Shown: positions 7,631-16,349, numbered from the stretch's first letter. The stretch: 64,000 bases of DNA from Bacteroidales bacterium (GCA_017395245.1 JAFPVR010000001.1:50601-114600), one strand, 5' to 3'. The notes: a model not told the origin generated them from the letters alone. Numbers and translations are program-made.

Positions 7631-9016
7631 ATGGAGAAAAACTACTCGGACAGCAATCTGACATTCAACAACATGGCGAGCGACATCGTGGTCGGTCTCG
7701 ACATTGGCACAACCAAGGTGGCCACCATCGTCGGCTATCTGAACAACAAAGGCAAAATCGAAATCCTCGGGCACGGCAAGTCCGCGTCGAAGGGCGTCGA
7801 GTACGGCCTCATCCAAAACCTGCTGAAAGCGCAGGAGAGCATCCGCACTTCCGTGCAACTCGCATCCAGCCATGCCCGGATGGAGGAAATCAACAGCGTT
7901 TACGCCGGCATCGCCGCACGCCACATCCGCACAGGTAACTGCAAGCACTACATCTTCCGCGCCAACCACAACGCGCTGATCACCCAGGAGGAACTCGACG
8001 AAATGAAACACGATGTCGAGAATATCGCCCTCCCGCCCGACCAGCGAATTATCGCCATCATCCCGCAGAAATACGTAATTGAGGACTCCGCCGACGGCGC
8101 CAGCCACGAATCCCTCGACCCCGTCGGGGAGATTGGCACCAAAATCACCGGCTTCTATCAGATTATCACGGGTAACATACAGGAAATCAAGAAGATTGAC
8201 ACTTGTATCACCTCTTCAAACATTCAAGCCAAGGAACTCATCCTGGAGCCCATCGCCTCCGGCCTCTCCTGCCTCACCGAAGATGAGAAACAGCGCGGCG
8301 TCGCCTTGATCGACATCGGCGGCGGCACCACCGACATGGTCATCTTCCAGAACGGGCGGCCGAAATTCTGCAAGGTGATTCCGTTCGCAGGCTCTGTCAT
8401 CACCAAGGACATCGCCAGCGTGTGCAACATCCCGGAGGACACCGCCGAGGAGCTGAAGGTCAACCACGGCAGCTGCATTCCCGAAAAGAGCAGCCCCAGC
8501 CGCGTGAGCACCATCCTCCGCCCCCACGGCCAACCCCCGTTGAAAATCACCGACGAACAACTCGCCAAAATCATCTACAGCCGTGTCCATAAGGAGATTC
8601 TCGGTATCGTCAAGGCAGAACTTGAGAATTCCGGCTGCATGAAGATGCTGCAAAACGGCGCGGGTCTCGTACTTACCGGCGGCGGTGCCAAACTGCGCCA
8701 CCTTGTCGAGCTTTGCCAGTTCGACCTCGGCCTCAACACCCGCATCGGCATCCCCGGCATCGGTTTCGCCGACTCCCTCTCCAACGAGCTCAAACAACCC
8801 CTCTACTCCACCGCCCTCGGCCTGCTCAAATACGGCATCGAATGCGAGACCAAAGGTTTCCAACCGTCTGACAGCCAGGAAGTCGAAACCGAACCCTTCA
8901 ATGGGGGCAACGAAGGACCAAAAACCGAAAAAGGCAATGGCGGCAACCGGAAATCCGGTCAGCTGATTGAGACGCTCAAACGGACGCTCACCAGCTTCTT
9001 CGAACAAATTTCATAG
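7631..9016 (+). CDS. ftsA: Cell division protein FtsA
   Basis: An actin-like ATPase of 461 residues that anchors FtsZ to the membrane. The phosphate-1 loop VVGLDIGTTKVATIVG lies near residue 21, the phosphate-2 loop LIDIGGGTTDMVIF near 222 and the adenosine loop VLTGGGAKL near 345. A variable linker follows. The last 17 residues (LIETLKRTLTSFFEQIS) form an amphipathic helix, the expected membrane-targeting sequence. A GTG at 7625 is also in frame, but the ATG at 7631 gives the normal N-terminus. ftsQ ends 9 bases upstream and ftsZ starts 39 bases downstream. Confidence 0.93.
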   Translation: MEKNYSDSNLTFNNMASDIVVGLDIGTTKVATIVGYLNNKGKIEILGHGKSASKGVEYGLIQNLLKAQESIRTSVQLASSHARMEEINSVYAGIAARHIRTGNCKHYIFRANHNALITQEELDEMKHDVENIALPPDQRIIAIIPQKYVIEDSADGASHESLDPVGEIGTKITGFYQIITGNIQEIKKIDTCITSSNIQAKELILEPIASGLSCLTEDEKQRGVALIDIGGGTTDMVIFQNGRPKFCKVIPFAGSVITKDIASVCNIPEDTAEELKVNHGSCIPEKSSPSRVSTILRPHGQPPLKITDEQLAKIIYSRVHKEILGIVKAELENSGCMKMLQNGAGLVLTGGGAKLRHLVELCQFDLGLNTRIGIPGIGFADSLSNELKQPLYSTALGLLKYGIECETKGFQPSDSQEVETEPFNGGNEGPKTEKGNGGNRKSGQLIETLKRTLTSFFEQIS

Positions 9017-9055
9017 AAAACCAAACCATTAACCGAACGTAATAGAGAAACAAAT

Positions 9056-10507
9056 ATGGAAGAAACAATCAAATTCACCCCCGACTTCGGAGCGAAAGAG
9101 AACACGTCCACCATCAAGGTGATAGGCGTAGGCGGCGGCGGCAGCAACGCCGTGCAGCACATGTACGCGGAAGGCATCCAAGGCGTGGACTATCTGGTCT
9201 GCAACACCGACCAGTGCCATCTGAACGCCTGCAAAATACAGGACAAGCTGTTATTAGGCAACGGCCTCGGCGCCGGCGCGAACCCCGACGTGGCCCGCGA
9301 ATTTGCCTCCAAGAGCGAAGACAAAATAAGGGAATTTATCGGCGAGAACACCAAGATGCTATTCATCGCCGCCGGCATGGGCAAAGGCACCGGCACCGGC
9401 GCATCGCCTGTGGTCGCCAAAGTGGCCAAGGAGATGGGCATCCTCACCGTCGGCGTTGTCACTGAACCGTTCAAGTTCGAGGGCAAGCGCATCAAGGCTG
9501 CCGCAGAGTCCGGAATCGAGGAAATGTCCAAGTATGTGGACTCTCTTATCATCGTCAATAACCAGAACCTGATGAAATACTACAACTCCCTGCCTATCAA
9601 CGAGGCTTACGGGGAGGTGGACGACATCCTCAAGAACGCCGTGAAATGCGTGGCCGAAATCATCACCGTGACCCACGGCCAGAACGTCGACTTCAACGAC
9701 GTGAAGTCCATCATGGAGCACAGCGGCAAAGCCCTTCTCGGCATCGCCACCGCACAAGGCGAGGATCGTATCCAAAAGGTGCTCGACGATGTGCTCAACT
9801 GCCCGCTGCTTGAGAACGCAGACATCAGTGACGCCAAAAACTTCCTCTTCTTCGTCACCTACGGCCCCACCAAGCAAATCACCATGGGAGAACTCGAAAT
9901 CCTGCAAGACCGCTTTGATGACATGCAGGCCGACAACGTACACGTCATCTGGGGACACGGCGTGGACGAAAGTTTGGGCGAAAGCATCAAACTCTCCCTC
10001 GTGGTCACTAATTTCGACTCCGCCCGCGATGAGCAGAACGAAATCATCATCGACAATACCGGCGAGACCATCAACAATGTAGTGGAAGAGAATCCTCAAG
10101 TTGAAGAGACCCAAAAGAAGGTTGATGAGTTTGCCCAGCAACAGGAAAGCAAGGAAATCCCCGCGACGCAACAGCCCGCGGCCCAACAGGAAGCCACTCC
10201 CGTCATCAATGATCCCATCTTCCCCGAATCAAGCAACGTTGAAACACCTGCCGCCAGCCCCGTGATTACCTTCGCCGACAATACGAAGGAGATTTTCGGA
10301 AGCGACAGCTTCATCGCCCCCTCGCTCAATTACGACAATGATGACGTTTTCAAACAGTTAGTGGAACAACCCACCTTCAGCCGCAGCAGCGATGCGTTCG
10401 CCACGCAGCAAAGCCGCCAGCAGGTGGCCGTCGAAGAACCAAGCAGCCCAACCTATTACGAGCTGAAGGACGATACCTTCGACGTTTTCCACGGATTTGC
10501 CGACTAA
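9056..10507 (+). CDS. ftsZ: Cell division GTPase FtsZ
   Basis: A 483-residue tubulin homologue that forms the Z ring. The GTPase core shows GVGGGGSNAV near residue 25, the signature loop GMGKGTGTG near 107 and the synergy loop NVDFNDVKSIM near 207. The signature normally reads GGGTGTG, so a Lys replaces one Gly. After the core (about residue 325) comes a long Gln/Glu/Pro linker. The extreme C-terminus (PTYYELKDDTFDVFHGFAD) does not show the usual short FtsA-binding peptide of the P-x-F/Y-L-R type. Its TAA overlaps the TAG of convergent xylB by two bases. It is the last gene of the ftsQ-ftsA-ftsZ run. Confidence 0.95.
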   Translation: MEETIKFTPDFGAKENTSTIKVIGVGGGGSNAVQHMYAEGIQGVDYLVCNTDQCHLNACKIQDKLLLGNGLGAGANPDVAREFASKSEDKIREFIGENTKMLFIAAGMGKGTGTGASPVVAKVAKEMGILTVGVVTEPFKFEGKRIKAAAESGIEEMSKYVDSLIIVNNQNLMKYYNSLPINEAYGEVDDILKNAVKCVAEIITVTHGQNVDFNDVKSIMEHSGKALLGIATAQGEDRIQKVLDDVLNCPLLENADISDAKNFLFFVTYGPTKQITMGELEILQDRFDDMQADNVHVIWGHGVDESLGESIKLSLVVTNFDSARDEQNEIIIDNTGETINNVVEENPQVEETQKKVDEFAQQQESKEIPATQQPAAQQEATPVINDPIFPESSNVETPAASPVITFADNTKEIFGSDSFIAPSLNYDNDDVFKQLVEQPTFSRSSDAFATQQSRQQVAVEEPSSPTYYELKDDTFDVFHGFAD

Positions 10508-11994
10508 GCATTAAGTTCCCGCCGCAGGATACGCTCCCAGCGGGAATACGCTTCTAAATATTGATTGTGGTGATCCCGGTCCGGGGTCACCACTTCTATT
10601 TTATGCAGCGAACGAAAGGCCTCCTCGGGCGTGGCAAAGAAACCGCAACCCAGTGCAGCACCGGTAGCGGCTCCAACAGAACCATCTGTATCGTACAACT
10701 CAATCACCGCATCAGCAACCGTGGCTAAGGTAGTGCGGAAAATGGGGCTGAGGAACATATTGGCATGGCCCGCTCGAATTACCTTGGTGTCCATGCCCGT
10801 GGTCTGCATAATGTCCATGCCGTACTTGAACGAGAAAGCGACACCCTCCTGCGCAGCACGAGCCAACGTATTGGCATTGTGATTGTTGAAGTTGATTCCA
10901 TGGATGGAGGCACCCAACTGGCGGTTCTCCAAAATGCGTTCCGCGCCATTGCCAAACGGCAAAATCGTCACCCCGTCGGAGCCAATCGGAACTTTAGCCG
11001 CCATATCGTTGAACTGATCGTAAGAAACCTGCGGTGCCACCGTCCGCTTCATCCAGGCATTCATAATGCCCACACCATTGGTACAGTGCATCACGCCAAG
11101 ACGCGGCTTCTCAACCGAATGGTTCACATGCGCGAACATGTTGACGCGCGAACGCGGGTCGGTGCTCACCTTGTCGCTAATGCCATAGACGACCCCGGAA
11201 GTGCCTGCCGTGGCCGCTATCTCGCCCGGATTCAGCACATTAAGGGAAAATGCATTGTTGGGCTGATCGCCGGCACGATAACATACGGGCGTGCCTTCAC
11301 ACAAGCCCAACTCGGCCGCAACACTCTTGTCCACCCTGCCCTGCTCGCCAAACGTGGGAACGGTCTCCGCAACCATTTCTCTTGGAATTCCGAAAAAGGA
11401 TAACAGTTTGTCTGACACATTGTTATCAGCAAAATCCCAACTCATACCCTCCGAAAGTCCCGGCACGGTAGTGCGCACCTCACCAGACATCCGCATGGCG
11501 AGATAATCGCCGGGCAGCATATACTTATATATACTATTGAATGTATTGGGCTCATTCTCGCGCACCCAAGCCAGCTTCGCCGCCGTAAAGTTTCCGGGCG
11601 AGTTGAGCAGGTGCGTCAGGCAATAATCGTGTCCGAGCTTCTCAAACGCCTTTTCCCCATACGATACCGCACGGCTATCGCACCAGATAATGGAAGGCCG
11701 AAGCACGCGCAAGTCTTTGTCAACCAGCACTAAACCATGCATCTGGTAGGTGATGCCGATGGCTTTCACATCTTCGGCTTTGACATTGCCGGTGGCCATC
11801 GCCTGCCGCAACGCCGTTTTCATATACGACCACCAATCTTCGGGATTCTGTTCCGCCCAGCCGTTCTGCACGGAGAGAATCGGGGCTTCTGTATCCGGCG
11901 CAAGCCCTTTAGCAACAACTTTTCCGGTTTCACCGTCCAAAACGGAGACTTTCACAGAGGAACTGCCTAAATCAATGCCTAAGAAACAATCCAT
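10504..11994 (-). CDS. xylB: Xylulokinase (FGGY family)
   Basis: A 496-residue sugar kinase. The N-terminal ATP/phosphate loop FLGIDLGSSSVKVSVLDGET, the substrate segment TYQMHGLVLVD, WCDSRAVSYGEKA and the ATP-domain block GAATGAALGCGFF fit xylulokinase, which makes xylulose 5-phosphate for the pentose phosphate pathway. The frame is open to 12066, but ATG 11994 gives the standard N-terminus and lies 26 bases after the TATCTTTG box. No xylose isomerase or xylose transporter is adjacent, so substrate specificity rests on sequence only. It converges tail to tail with ftsZ with no room for a terminator. Confidence 0.88.
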   Translation of the reverse strand: MDCFLGIDLGSSSVKVSVLDGETGKVVAKGLAPDTEAPILSVQNGWAEQNPEDWWSYMKTALRQAMATGNVKAEDVKAIGITYQMHGLVLVDKDLRVLRPSIIWCDSRAVSYGEKAFEKLGHDYCLTHLLNSPGNFTAAKLAWVRENEPNTFNSIYKYMLPGDYLAMRMSGEVRTTVPGLSEGMSWDFADNNVSDKLLSFFGIPREMVAETVPTFGEQGRVDKSVAAELGLCEGTPVCYRAGDQPNNAFSLNVLNPGEIAATAGTSGVVYGISDKVSTDPRSRVNMFAHVNHSVEKPRLGVMHCTNGVGIMNAWMKRTVAPQVSYDQFNDMAAKVPIGSDGVTILPFGNGAERILENRQLGASIHGINFNNHNANTLARAAQEGVAFSFKYGMDIMQTTGMDTKVIRAGHANMFLSPIFRTTLATVADAVIELYDTDGSVGAATGAALGCGFFATPEEAFRSLHKIEVVTPDRDHHNQYLEAYSRWERILRRELNA

Positions 11995-12019
11995 TTTTCG
12001 AAATCTTAATATTGGTCGG

Positions 12020-12027
12020 CAAAGATA
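12020..12027 (-). promoter_or_regulatory. -7 promoter box of xylB
   Basis: TATCTTTG on the minus strand followed by CCGACC, 26 bases before the chosen xylB start. Confidence 0.65.
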
Positions 12028-12104
12028 CGATTTTTGCAAAAATGCGAAAAATGTGTATTTCTGCATTTTTTTTTGGAAGGGTTGCGAACAACTAAAAAAA
12101 ATAC

Positions 12105-12112
12105 TATTTTTG
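12105..12112 (+). promoter_or_regulatory. -7 promoter box of pyrB with TTG-like -33
   Basis: TATTTTTG at 12105-12112 with TTGC about 20 bases upstream. The resulting leader before pyrB is about 85 bases. Confidence 0.55.
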
Positions 12113-12114
12113 CA

Positions 12115-12177
12115 ATGGCTTTTTGTTTAGGTAAATTAGGGGAGATAAAGGCCTTTGCGAAGTGTGGAAGTTGTTAA
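12115..12177 (+). other. Possible 20-codon leader ORF of pyrB
   Basis: An ATG three bases after the -7 box opens a 20-codon frame (MAFCLGKLGEIKAFAKCGSC) ending in TAA, 25 bases before pyrB. Depending on the exact transcription start it would be leaderless or untranslated. No pyrimidine-tract attenuator was recognised. Confidence 0.25.
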
Positions 12178-12190
12178 TAATTAAAAATAT

Positions 12191-12196
12191 AGGAGG
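12191..12196 (+). promoter_or_regulatory. Strong Shine-Dalgarno of pyrB
   Basis: AGGAGG ends 6 bases before the pyrB ATG. Perfect Shine-Dalgarno sites are unusual in Bacteroidetes, and this one fixes the start at 12203. Confidence 0.7.
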
Positions 12197-12202
12197 TTTA
12201 TT

Positions 12203-13126
12203 ATGTTAAAGAACAGAAGTTTGATCGACCCCAACGATTTCACGCGCGAGGAGTTCCGTGAAATTTTCGATTTGGGCCACCAGATCATCGCCGATCCGGC
12301 GAAGTACAGCAAGAGTTGCGAAGGCAAGATCCTGGCAACTCTTTTTTACGAACCGAGCACGCGCACGCGCTTGAGTTTCGAGACGGCCATGCTGCGCTTG
12401 GGTGGCCAGGTGATCGGTTTCTCCGAAGCCGCTTCCTCTTCCACTGCAAAAGGTGAGAGTATCGCCGACACATTGCGTACTGTGGAGTGCTACGCCGATA
12501 TCGCGGCCATGCGCCATCCCAAGGAAGGTGCTCCGCGTCTGGCCAGCCACTACATCCACATGCCGCTGATCAACGCTGGCGACGGCGGCCACCAACATCC
12601 CACGCAGACCCTCACCGACATCCTCACCATCGAGCGGCTACGCGGCAACGTGGAAAACAAGACCTACGGCTTCTGCGGTGACCTCAAATTCGGCCGCACC
12701 GTACACTCCCTCGTCAAGTTCCTCAGCAACTATGAGGGCGTGAAGTTCATCTTCATCTCTCCCGAAGAGTTGCGCGTGCCCGAGTACATCCGCGAGGAGG
12801 TGGTCCGCAAGAAAGGCATCCCCTTCCAAGAGGTGGACCAGATGGAGCCCTACATGGGCCAGCTCGACTTCCTCTACATGACCCGTGTGCAGCGCGAACG
12901 CTTCTTCAACGAAGAGGACTACATCCGGCTCAAAGACCGTTTCATCCTCGACAAGGAGAAGATGTCCTACGCCCGCCCCGACACCTATATCCTGCACCCG
13001 CTGCCGCGCGTCAACGAAATCAGCACCGAGGTCGATGACGACCCGAGAGCGCAATATTTCCAGCAGGCCAAGAACGGCATGTATGTCCGTATGGCGTTGA
13101 TTTTGAAACTTTTAGGCATTTATTAA
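12203..13126 (+). CDS. pyrB: Aspartate carbamoyltransferase catalytic subunit
   Basis: A 307-residue enzyme that joins carbamoyl phosphate and aspartate in the first committed step of pyrimidine synthesis. The carbamoyl-phosphate loop [18 protein letters not shown], the HPTQTLTDI block and the aspartate loop [14 protein letters not shown] are all present. The length equals the E. coli-type catalytic chain, which forms c6r6 with PyrI, encoded next at 13289. The 162-base gap to pyrI holds a heptamer repeat and an inverted copy of the dispersed hairpin element, an unusually loose spacing for this pair. Confidence 0.96.
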   Translation: MLKNRSLIDPNDFTREEFREIFDLGHQIIADPAKYSKSCEGKILATLFYEPSTRTRLSFETAMLRLGGQVIGFSEAASSSTAKGESIADTLRTVECYADIAAMRHPKEGAPRLASHYIHMPLINAGDGGHQHPTQTLTDILTIERLRGNVENKTYGFCGDLKFGRTVHSLVKFLSNYEGVKFIFISPEELRVPEYIREEVVRKKGIPFQEVDQMEPYMGQLDFLYMTRVQRERFFNEEDYIRLKDRFILDKEKMSYARPDTYILHPLPRVNEISTEVDDDPRAQYFQQAKNGMYVRMALILKLLGIY

Positions 13127-13130
13127 GCAA

Positions 13131-13165
13131 ACAGTGATCTGTGAACAGTGACCTGTGATTAGTAA
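13131..13165. repeat. Heptamer tandem repeat (nnnGTGA)
   Basis: Five 7-bp units: ACAGTGA, TCTGTGA, ACAGTGA, CCTGTGA, TTAGTAA. The tract starts 5 bases after the pyrB stop codon. Confidence 0.75.
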
Positions 13166-13190
13166 AGTAGTTATAACAAACATTATTCCA

Positions 13191-13263
13191 AAAAGGGCTG
13201 TAAGCCCGACGTATGTCAACCCAGGGTGGAGCGAAGCGTAGCCCTGGGGCATAGGTCAAAGTC
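13191..13263 (-). repeat. Dispersed hairpin element, copy B (inverted)
   Basis: The reverse complement of copy A at 2110-2182, with the same order: GACTTTGACC, CCCAGGG/CCCTGGG stem around CTTCGC, a GACATA linker, GGGCT/AGCCC stem, T-run. It sits between pyrB and pyrI and is read in the antisense direction to that operon. Confidence 0.8.
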
Positions 13264-13288
13264 AAAATCATCCTTAAATAGAATCATC

Positions 13289-13723
13289 ATGTTAGAAATC
13301 ACCAGTATAGAGAAAGGTATTGTCATCGACCACATTACCGCCGGCTACGGAATCCAGGTGTTCAACTATCTGAACCTTGACAAGGCCGATTATAATGTCG
13401 CGCTCATCTGCAACGCCTACAGCCAGAAGATGGGCAAGAAAGACATCATCAAGATCAACAATGTCATCGACATCAACTACGACTTCCTCGGGCTGATCGA
13501 CCCGAACGCCACGGTGAACATCATCGAGGACGGCAAGACGATAAAGAAGGTGAAATTAGAGGTTCCGGACCGCGTGGAGAACATCATCCGCTGCAAGAAC
13601 CCGCGCTGCGTCACCTCCGTGGAGCATTATTTCCCGCACGTCTTCCACCTCGTGGACAAGGAGAAGCGCTCCTACCGCTGCGAGTACTGCGACGACATCG
13701 TGGTGCCGTACCCGGTGAAATAA
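13289..13723 (+). CDS. pyrI: Aspartate carbamoyltransferase regulatory subunit
   Basis: A 144-residue allosteric chain that binds nucleotide effectors and, through a zinc site, the PyrB trimers. The N-terminal allosteric domain begins EKGIVIDHITAG. The C-terminal zinc domain shows CKNPRC and CEYC, a four-Cys ligand set spaced as in E. coli PyrI. The frame is open to 13226, but those 21 extra codons fall inside hairpin element B, so ATG 13289 (MLEITSIEKG) is the start. Its presence means the enzyme is the regulated c6r6 type. Confidence 0.95.
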   Translation: MLEITSIEKGIVIDHITAGYGIQVFNYLNLDKADYNVALICNAYSQKMGKKDIIKINNVIDINYDFLGLIDPNATVNIIEDGKTIKKVKLEVPDRVENIIRCKNPRCVTSVEHYFPHVFHLVDKEKRSYRCEYCDDIVVPYPVK

Positions 13724-13735
13724 TGCGTTATTTGG

Positions 13736-13802
13736 TTTTCCCGCAGATTCCGCAGATTTGCGCAGAATAAATCAGCGTTAATCTGCGTGTTCTGCGGGAA
13801 AA
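13736..13802. repeat. Imperfect palindromic repeat (CCCGCAGATT type)
   Basis: TTTTCCCGCAGA (13736-13747) pairs with TCTGCGGGAAAA (13791-13802). CGCAGATT and AATCTGCG form an inner stem. There is no T-run after it, so termination of pyrI is only possible. A 15-base stretch, CAGATTCCGCAGATT, also occurs inside coding DNA at 22108-22122. Confidence 0.65.
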
Positions 13803-13834
13803 TATTCTTACGACAAGAATTTTTTCCCCAACCG

Positions 13835-13864
13835 TTTGGCGTATCAAAAAAAAGTGTATTTTTG
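13835..13864 (+). promoter_or_regulatory. Full Bacteroidetes promoter of tRNA-Cys
   Basis: The -33 box TTTG (13835-13838) and the -7 box TATTTTTG (13857-13864) are 18 bases apart. It is the cleanest two-part promoter in the window and ends 15 bases before the tRNA. Confidence 0.8.
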
Positions 13865-13879
13865 CCGCGTCAAATTAAA

Positions 13880-13953
13880 GGTCTCGTGGCCGAGTGGTTA
13901 GGTACTGGTCTGCAAAACCAGGCACTCCAGTTCGAATCTGGACGAGACCTCCA
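13880..13953 (+). tRNA. tRNA-Cys (anticodon GCA)
   Basis: The acceptor arm GGTCTCG pairs with CGAGACC. The anticodon stem CTGGT/ACCAG closes loop CTGCAAA, whose anticodon GCA is at 13912-13914. The T arm is TCCAG-TTCGAAT-CTGGA. The discriminator base is U (13950), an identity element for Cys, and CCA is encoded at 13951-13953. It has its own promoter and a strong terminator, so it is a single-gene unit. Confidence 0.96.
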
Positions 13954-13954
13954 A

Positions 13955-13991
13955 AATGTAGGAATGCGTAATCTGCATTCCTACATTTTTT
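13955..13991 (+). terminator. Intrinsic terminator after tRNA-Cys
   Basis: A perfect 13-bp stem, AATGTAGGAATGC with GCATTCCTACATT, closes a 7-base loop and runs into a T tract. It begins directly after the encoded CCA. Confidence 0.9.
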
Positions 13992-13994
13992 ATG

Positions 13995-14002
13995 TACCTT
14001 TG
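13995..14002 (+). promoter_or_regulatory. -7 promoter box of the GT39 gene
   Basis: TACCTTTG ends 8 bases before the ATG at 14011, so the message would be leaderless or nearly so. Confidence 0.6.
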
Positions 14003-14010
14003 CCTCCGTT

Positions 14011-15663
14011 ATGAAACCGCAGAGACTGTTCTATATCTTACTGATAACATGGGTGATAGCTGACTTGTTGGTGGCTATCTTCACCCCCATGCATGCAGAC
14101 GAGGCCTACTACGCACTCTACGGACGGCACCTTGACTGGGGCTATTACGACCACCCGCCGATGGTGGCGCTGCTCACCGCTGCCAGCAGCGCGCTTTTCA
14201 AGGGAAACCTCTCCATCCGCTTCCTTACCGTACTGCTCCACGGCGGCACCGTTTGGCTGATTTGGAAAACGATAGCCGCCAAATCGCCCACCCGCCGCGA
14301 CGTACTGACATTCTTCGCCGTGGCCGCTTCCCTGGTGATGTTCTCGGTCTACGGCTTCGTCACCACCCCCGACGCACCGCTGCTTTTCTTCACTGCGCTG
14401 TTCTTCCTCCTCTACAAGCACTACCTTGACAAACCCGGCTGGCCGCTAGCCCTCGCGCTGGGCGTAACACTGGCCGCCATGCTCTACAGCAAATACATGG
14501 CCGTGCTGGTTTTGGGGTTTGTAGTGCTGTCGAATCCCAGGCTGCTGAAAGACCCGAAGGCATGGATAGCCATATTCGTTGCCGCGTTGCTGTTTATCCC
14601 CCATATCCGCTGGCAATTCCAGAACGATTTCCCCAGCCTTCAGTACCATTTAGCAGATCGCAGCAAGCAGTTCAGGCTGCGCTACCCGTTGGAGTACATC
14701 CCCAACCAACTGCTTGTCTTCAACCCGGCGTGCCTTGGAATCGCACTTTGGCTCTGCTGGCAAAAACGCCGTTCCAAGCATCTTTTCGAACGGGCGGAGG
14801 TCTTCACCATCGCCGGTTTCATTCTCTTTTTCTGGATAATGACGATGCGTGGCCACACTGAACCGCACTGGACGGCAGCAGCCTCTATCCCGATGATAAT
14901 CCTGTTGTACAGTGAATTACGAAAACCAAAATGGTGGAACTGGCTCGTACGTGGGGTTTTGCCCATCACGGCTTTACTGCTTATCGGACGCATTGCACTA
15001 CCCATTTTAGGTTCTGAAAAAATCCACCTCTTCGGACGACAGGCAGAAATGGTCGACATCGGTCAATACTGCGGCGACACCCCTGCAGTCTTCACCACCT
15101 CTTTCCAAGATCCGTCGCTATACACATTTTACAACGGCAAGGAGGCGACCGTCATCAGTTCGTTCTATTCGCGACGCACGCAGTTCGACCTGTGGCAGAG
15201 CGACTTAGCCTTGCAGGGTAAGCAGGTCTGCCTTATCGGGGAAGCGGTTACGAAGCGTCCGATTCCAGGTTCGGAAACTATCCGAACACCTCATACGGAG
15301 TTTGCCATCCGCAAGGTTAAAGCGTTTCAAGGCGCAAACCGACTTTCCGTTACGGTCAAAAAATGCCGCTTAGTGGGCAACACCCTGTACTTGAGCATGA
15401 CCATCCACAACCCCTACTCACTTGACTACCACTTCGACAACCCCGATTTCCCCACCTCTCTGCTCCTTGGATTTGTGCGCGATGACGAGTACAAGGCCTT
15501 GTTCTGTCCCGCCATCCCCGACCTGGTTATTCCGGCCGGCGGCGATGTTACCATTTCACAAGCCGTGAGCCCCGTGCCCGATTTCCCGTTTGTGGTTTGC
15601 GTGGACAACTCCGTCTGCCGCTCCGTGAACAGCAAACCCGTCAAATCCGAAAGCCGTAATTAA
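14011..15663 (+). CDS. GT39/ArnT-like membrane glycosyltransferase
   Basis: A 550-residue protein. The first ~350 residues are hydrophobic with about 9-10 membrane segments, and the last ~200 form a soluble beta-rich domain. The first extracytoplasmic loop has HADEAYYALYGRHLDWGYYDHPP. Its Asp-Glu pair and the following YYDHPP match the dolichyl/polyprenyl-phosphate-sugar transferase (PMT_2/ArnT) family, which moves a sugar from a lipid carrier to a lipid or protein outside the membrane. The acceptor is unknown. The PAP2 phosphatase gene follows 57 bases on and could recycle the lipid carrier, though each gene has its own promoter box. Confidence 0.82.
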   Translation: MKPQRLFYILLITWVIADLLVAIFTPMHADEAYYALYGRHLDWGYYDHPPMVALLTAASSALFKGNLSIRFLTVLLHGGTVWLIWKTIAAKSPTRRDVLTFFAVAASLVMFSVYGFVTTPDAPLLFFTALFFLLYKHYLDKPGWPLALALGVTLAAMLYSKYMAVLVLGFVVLSNPRLLKDPKAWIAIFVAALLFIPHIRWQFQNDFPSLQYHLADRSKQFRLRYPLEYIPNQLLVFNPACLGIALWLCWQKRRSKHLFERAEVFTIAGFILFFWIMTMRGHTEPHWTAAASIPMIILLYSELRKPKWWNWLVRGVLPITALLLIGRIALPILGSEKIHLFGRQAEMVDIGQYCGDTPAVFTTSFQDPSLYTFYNGKEATVISSFYSRRTQFDLWQSDLALQGKQVCLIGEAVTKRPIPGSETIRTPHTEFAIRKVKAFQGANRLSVTVKKCRLVGNTLYLSMTIHNPYSLDYHFDNPDFPTSLLLGFVRDDEYKALFCPAIPDLVIPAGGDVTISQAVSPVPDFPFVVCVDNSVCRSVNSKPVKSESRN

Positions 15664-15693
15664 CAACACCTTCGACCCTATTCCCTAAAATGC

Positions 15694-15701
15694 TATCTTT
15701 G
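15694..15701 (+). promoter_or_regulatory. -7 promoter box of the PAP2 gene
   Basis: TATCTTTG followed by CCGCCC, 19 bases before the ATG at 15721. Confidence 0.7.
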
Positions 15702-15720
15702 CCGCCCGAAATTTACCACT

Positions 15721-16341
15721 ATGCTCTTATTAAATAGTTTTTTCTATAGTGACTGGTTCAACTGGGACAAAAATCTGTTCCAATGCATCAACGGCCATAA
15801 TTCCCCCTTTTGGGACAAAGTAATGTGGGTCATCACCAGCGCCCAGTTCGGCGTGATCTTCTTTTTGATCTTGTCCGCCCTGACTGTTTGGTTCTACCGT
15901 AAACAATCATGGAAAATTCTGCTGTTTATTGGGCTAGTTGCGCTGTCGGCCGATGCGTTTGGCGCGAGAGTGCTCAAACCTAACATACAGCGACTGCGCC
16001 CTTCGCATGACGCGGAATACCACGGGGACTATCAGGTGCATTTGCTTCAGAAAAAGGATGGAACTTATTATCGCGGAGGCCTTTACAGCTGTCCATCGAA
16101 CCATGCCATCAACTATCTCACCACTTCCCTACTCTTCTGCTTTTTCCTGCGACCGAATGTCAGAAGACGCTGGCTGTTGGCGATTTTCGTCTTTGGCGTC
16201 ACCTTGCTGACATGCTACAGCCGCATCTACGTCGGCGTACACTACCCGACCGACATCCTTTTCGGCTGGCTGATTGCGGCGTTTCTCGCAGGATTAGCGA
16301 TCTGGGTGGTGAAAAGAACCCATCCGACCGCTCGAGATTAA
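15721..16341 (+). CDS. PAP2-family lipid phosphatase
   Basis: A 206-residue membrane protein with about 5-6 helices. The three phosphatase motifs are all visible: KPNIQRLRPSH (K-x6-RP), CPSNHAIN (P-S-x-H) and SRIYVGVHYPTDILFG (S-R-x5-H-x3-D). The family acts on phosphate esters of lipids, such as undecaprenyl diphosphate or phosphatidylglycerol phosphate, at the outer face of the inner membrane. The substrate cannot be told from sequence. The position behind a GT39 transferase fits a role in lipid-carrier turnover. Confidence 0.88.
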   Translation: MLLLNSFFYSDWFNWDKNLFQCINGHNSPFWDKVMWVITSAQFGVIFFLILSALTVWFYRKQSWKILLFIGLVALSADAFGARVLKPNIQRLRPSHDAEYHGDYQVHLLQKKDGTYYRGGLYSCPSNHAINYLTTSLLFCFFLRPNVRRRWLLAIFVFGVTLLTCYSRIYVGVHYPTDILFGWLIAAFLAGLAIWVVKRTHPTARD

Positions 16342-16349
16342 AAAAACAA

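Noticed and set aside
12115-12202. Pyrimidine-responsive attenuator in the pyrB leader
   Set aside because: No terminator/antiterminator pair and no PyrR-type motif could be drawn. Only a short possible leader ORF is left.
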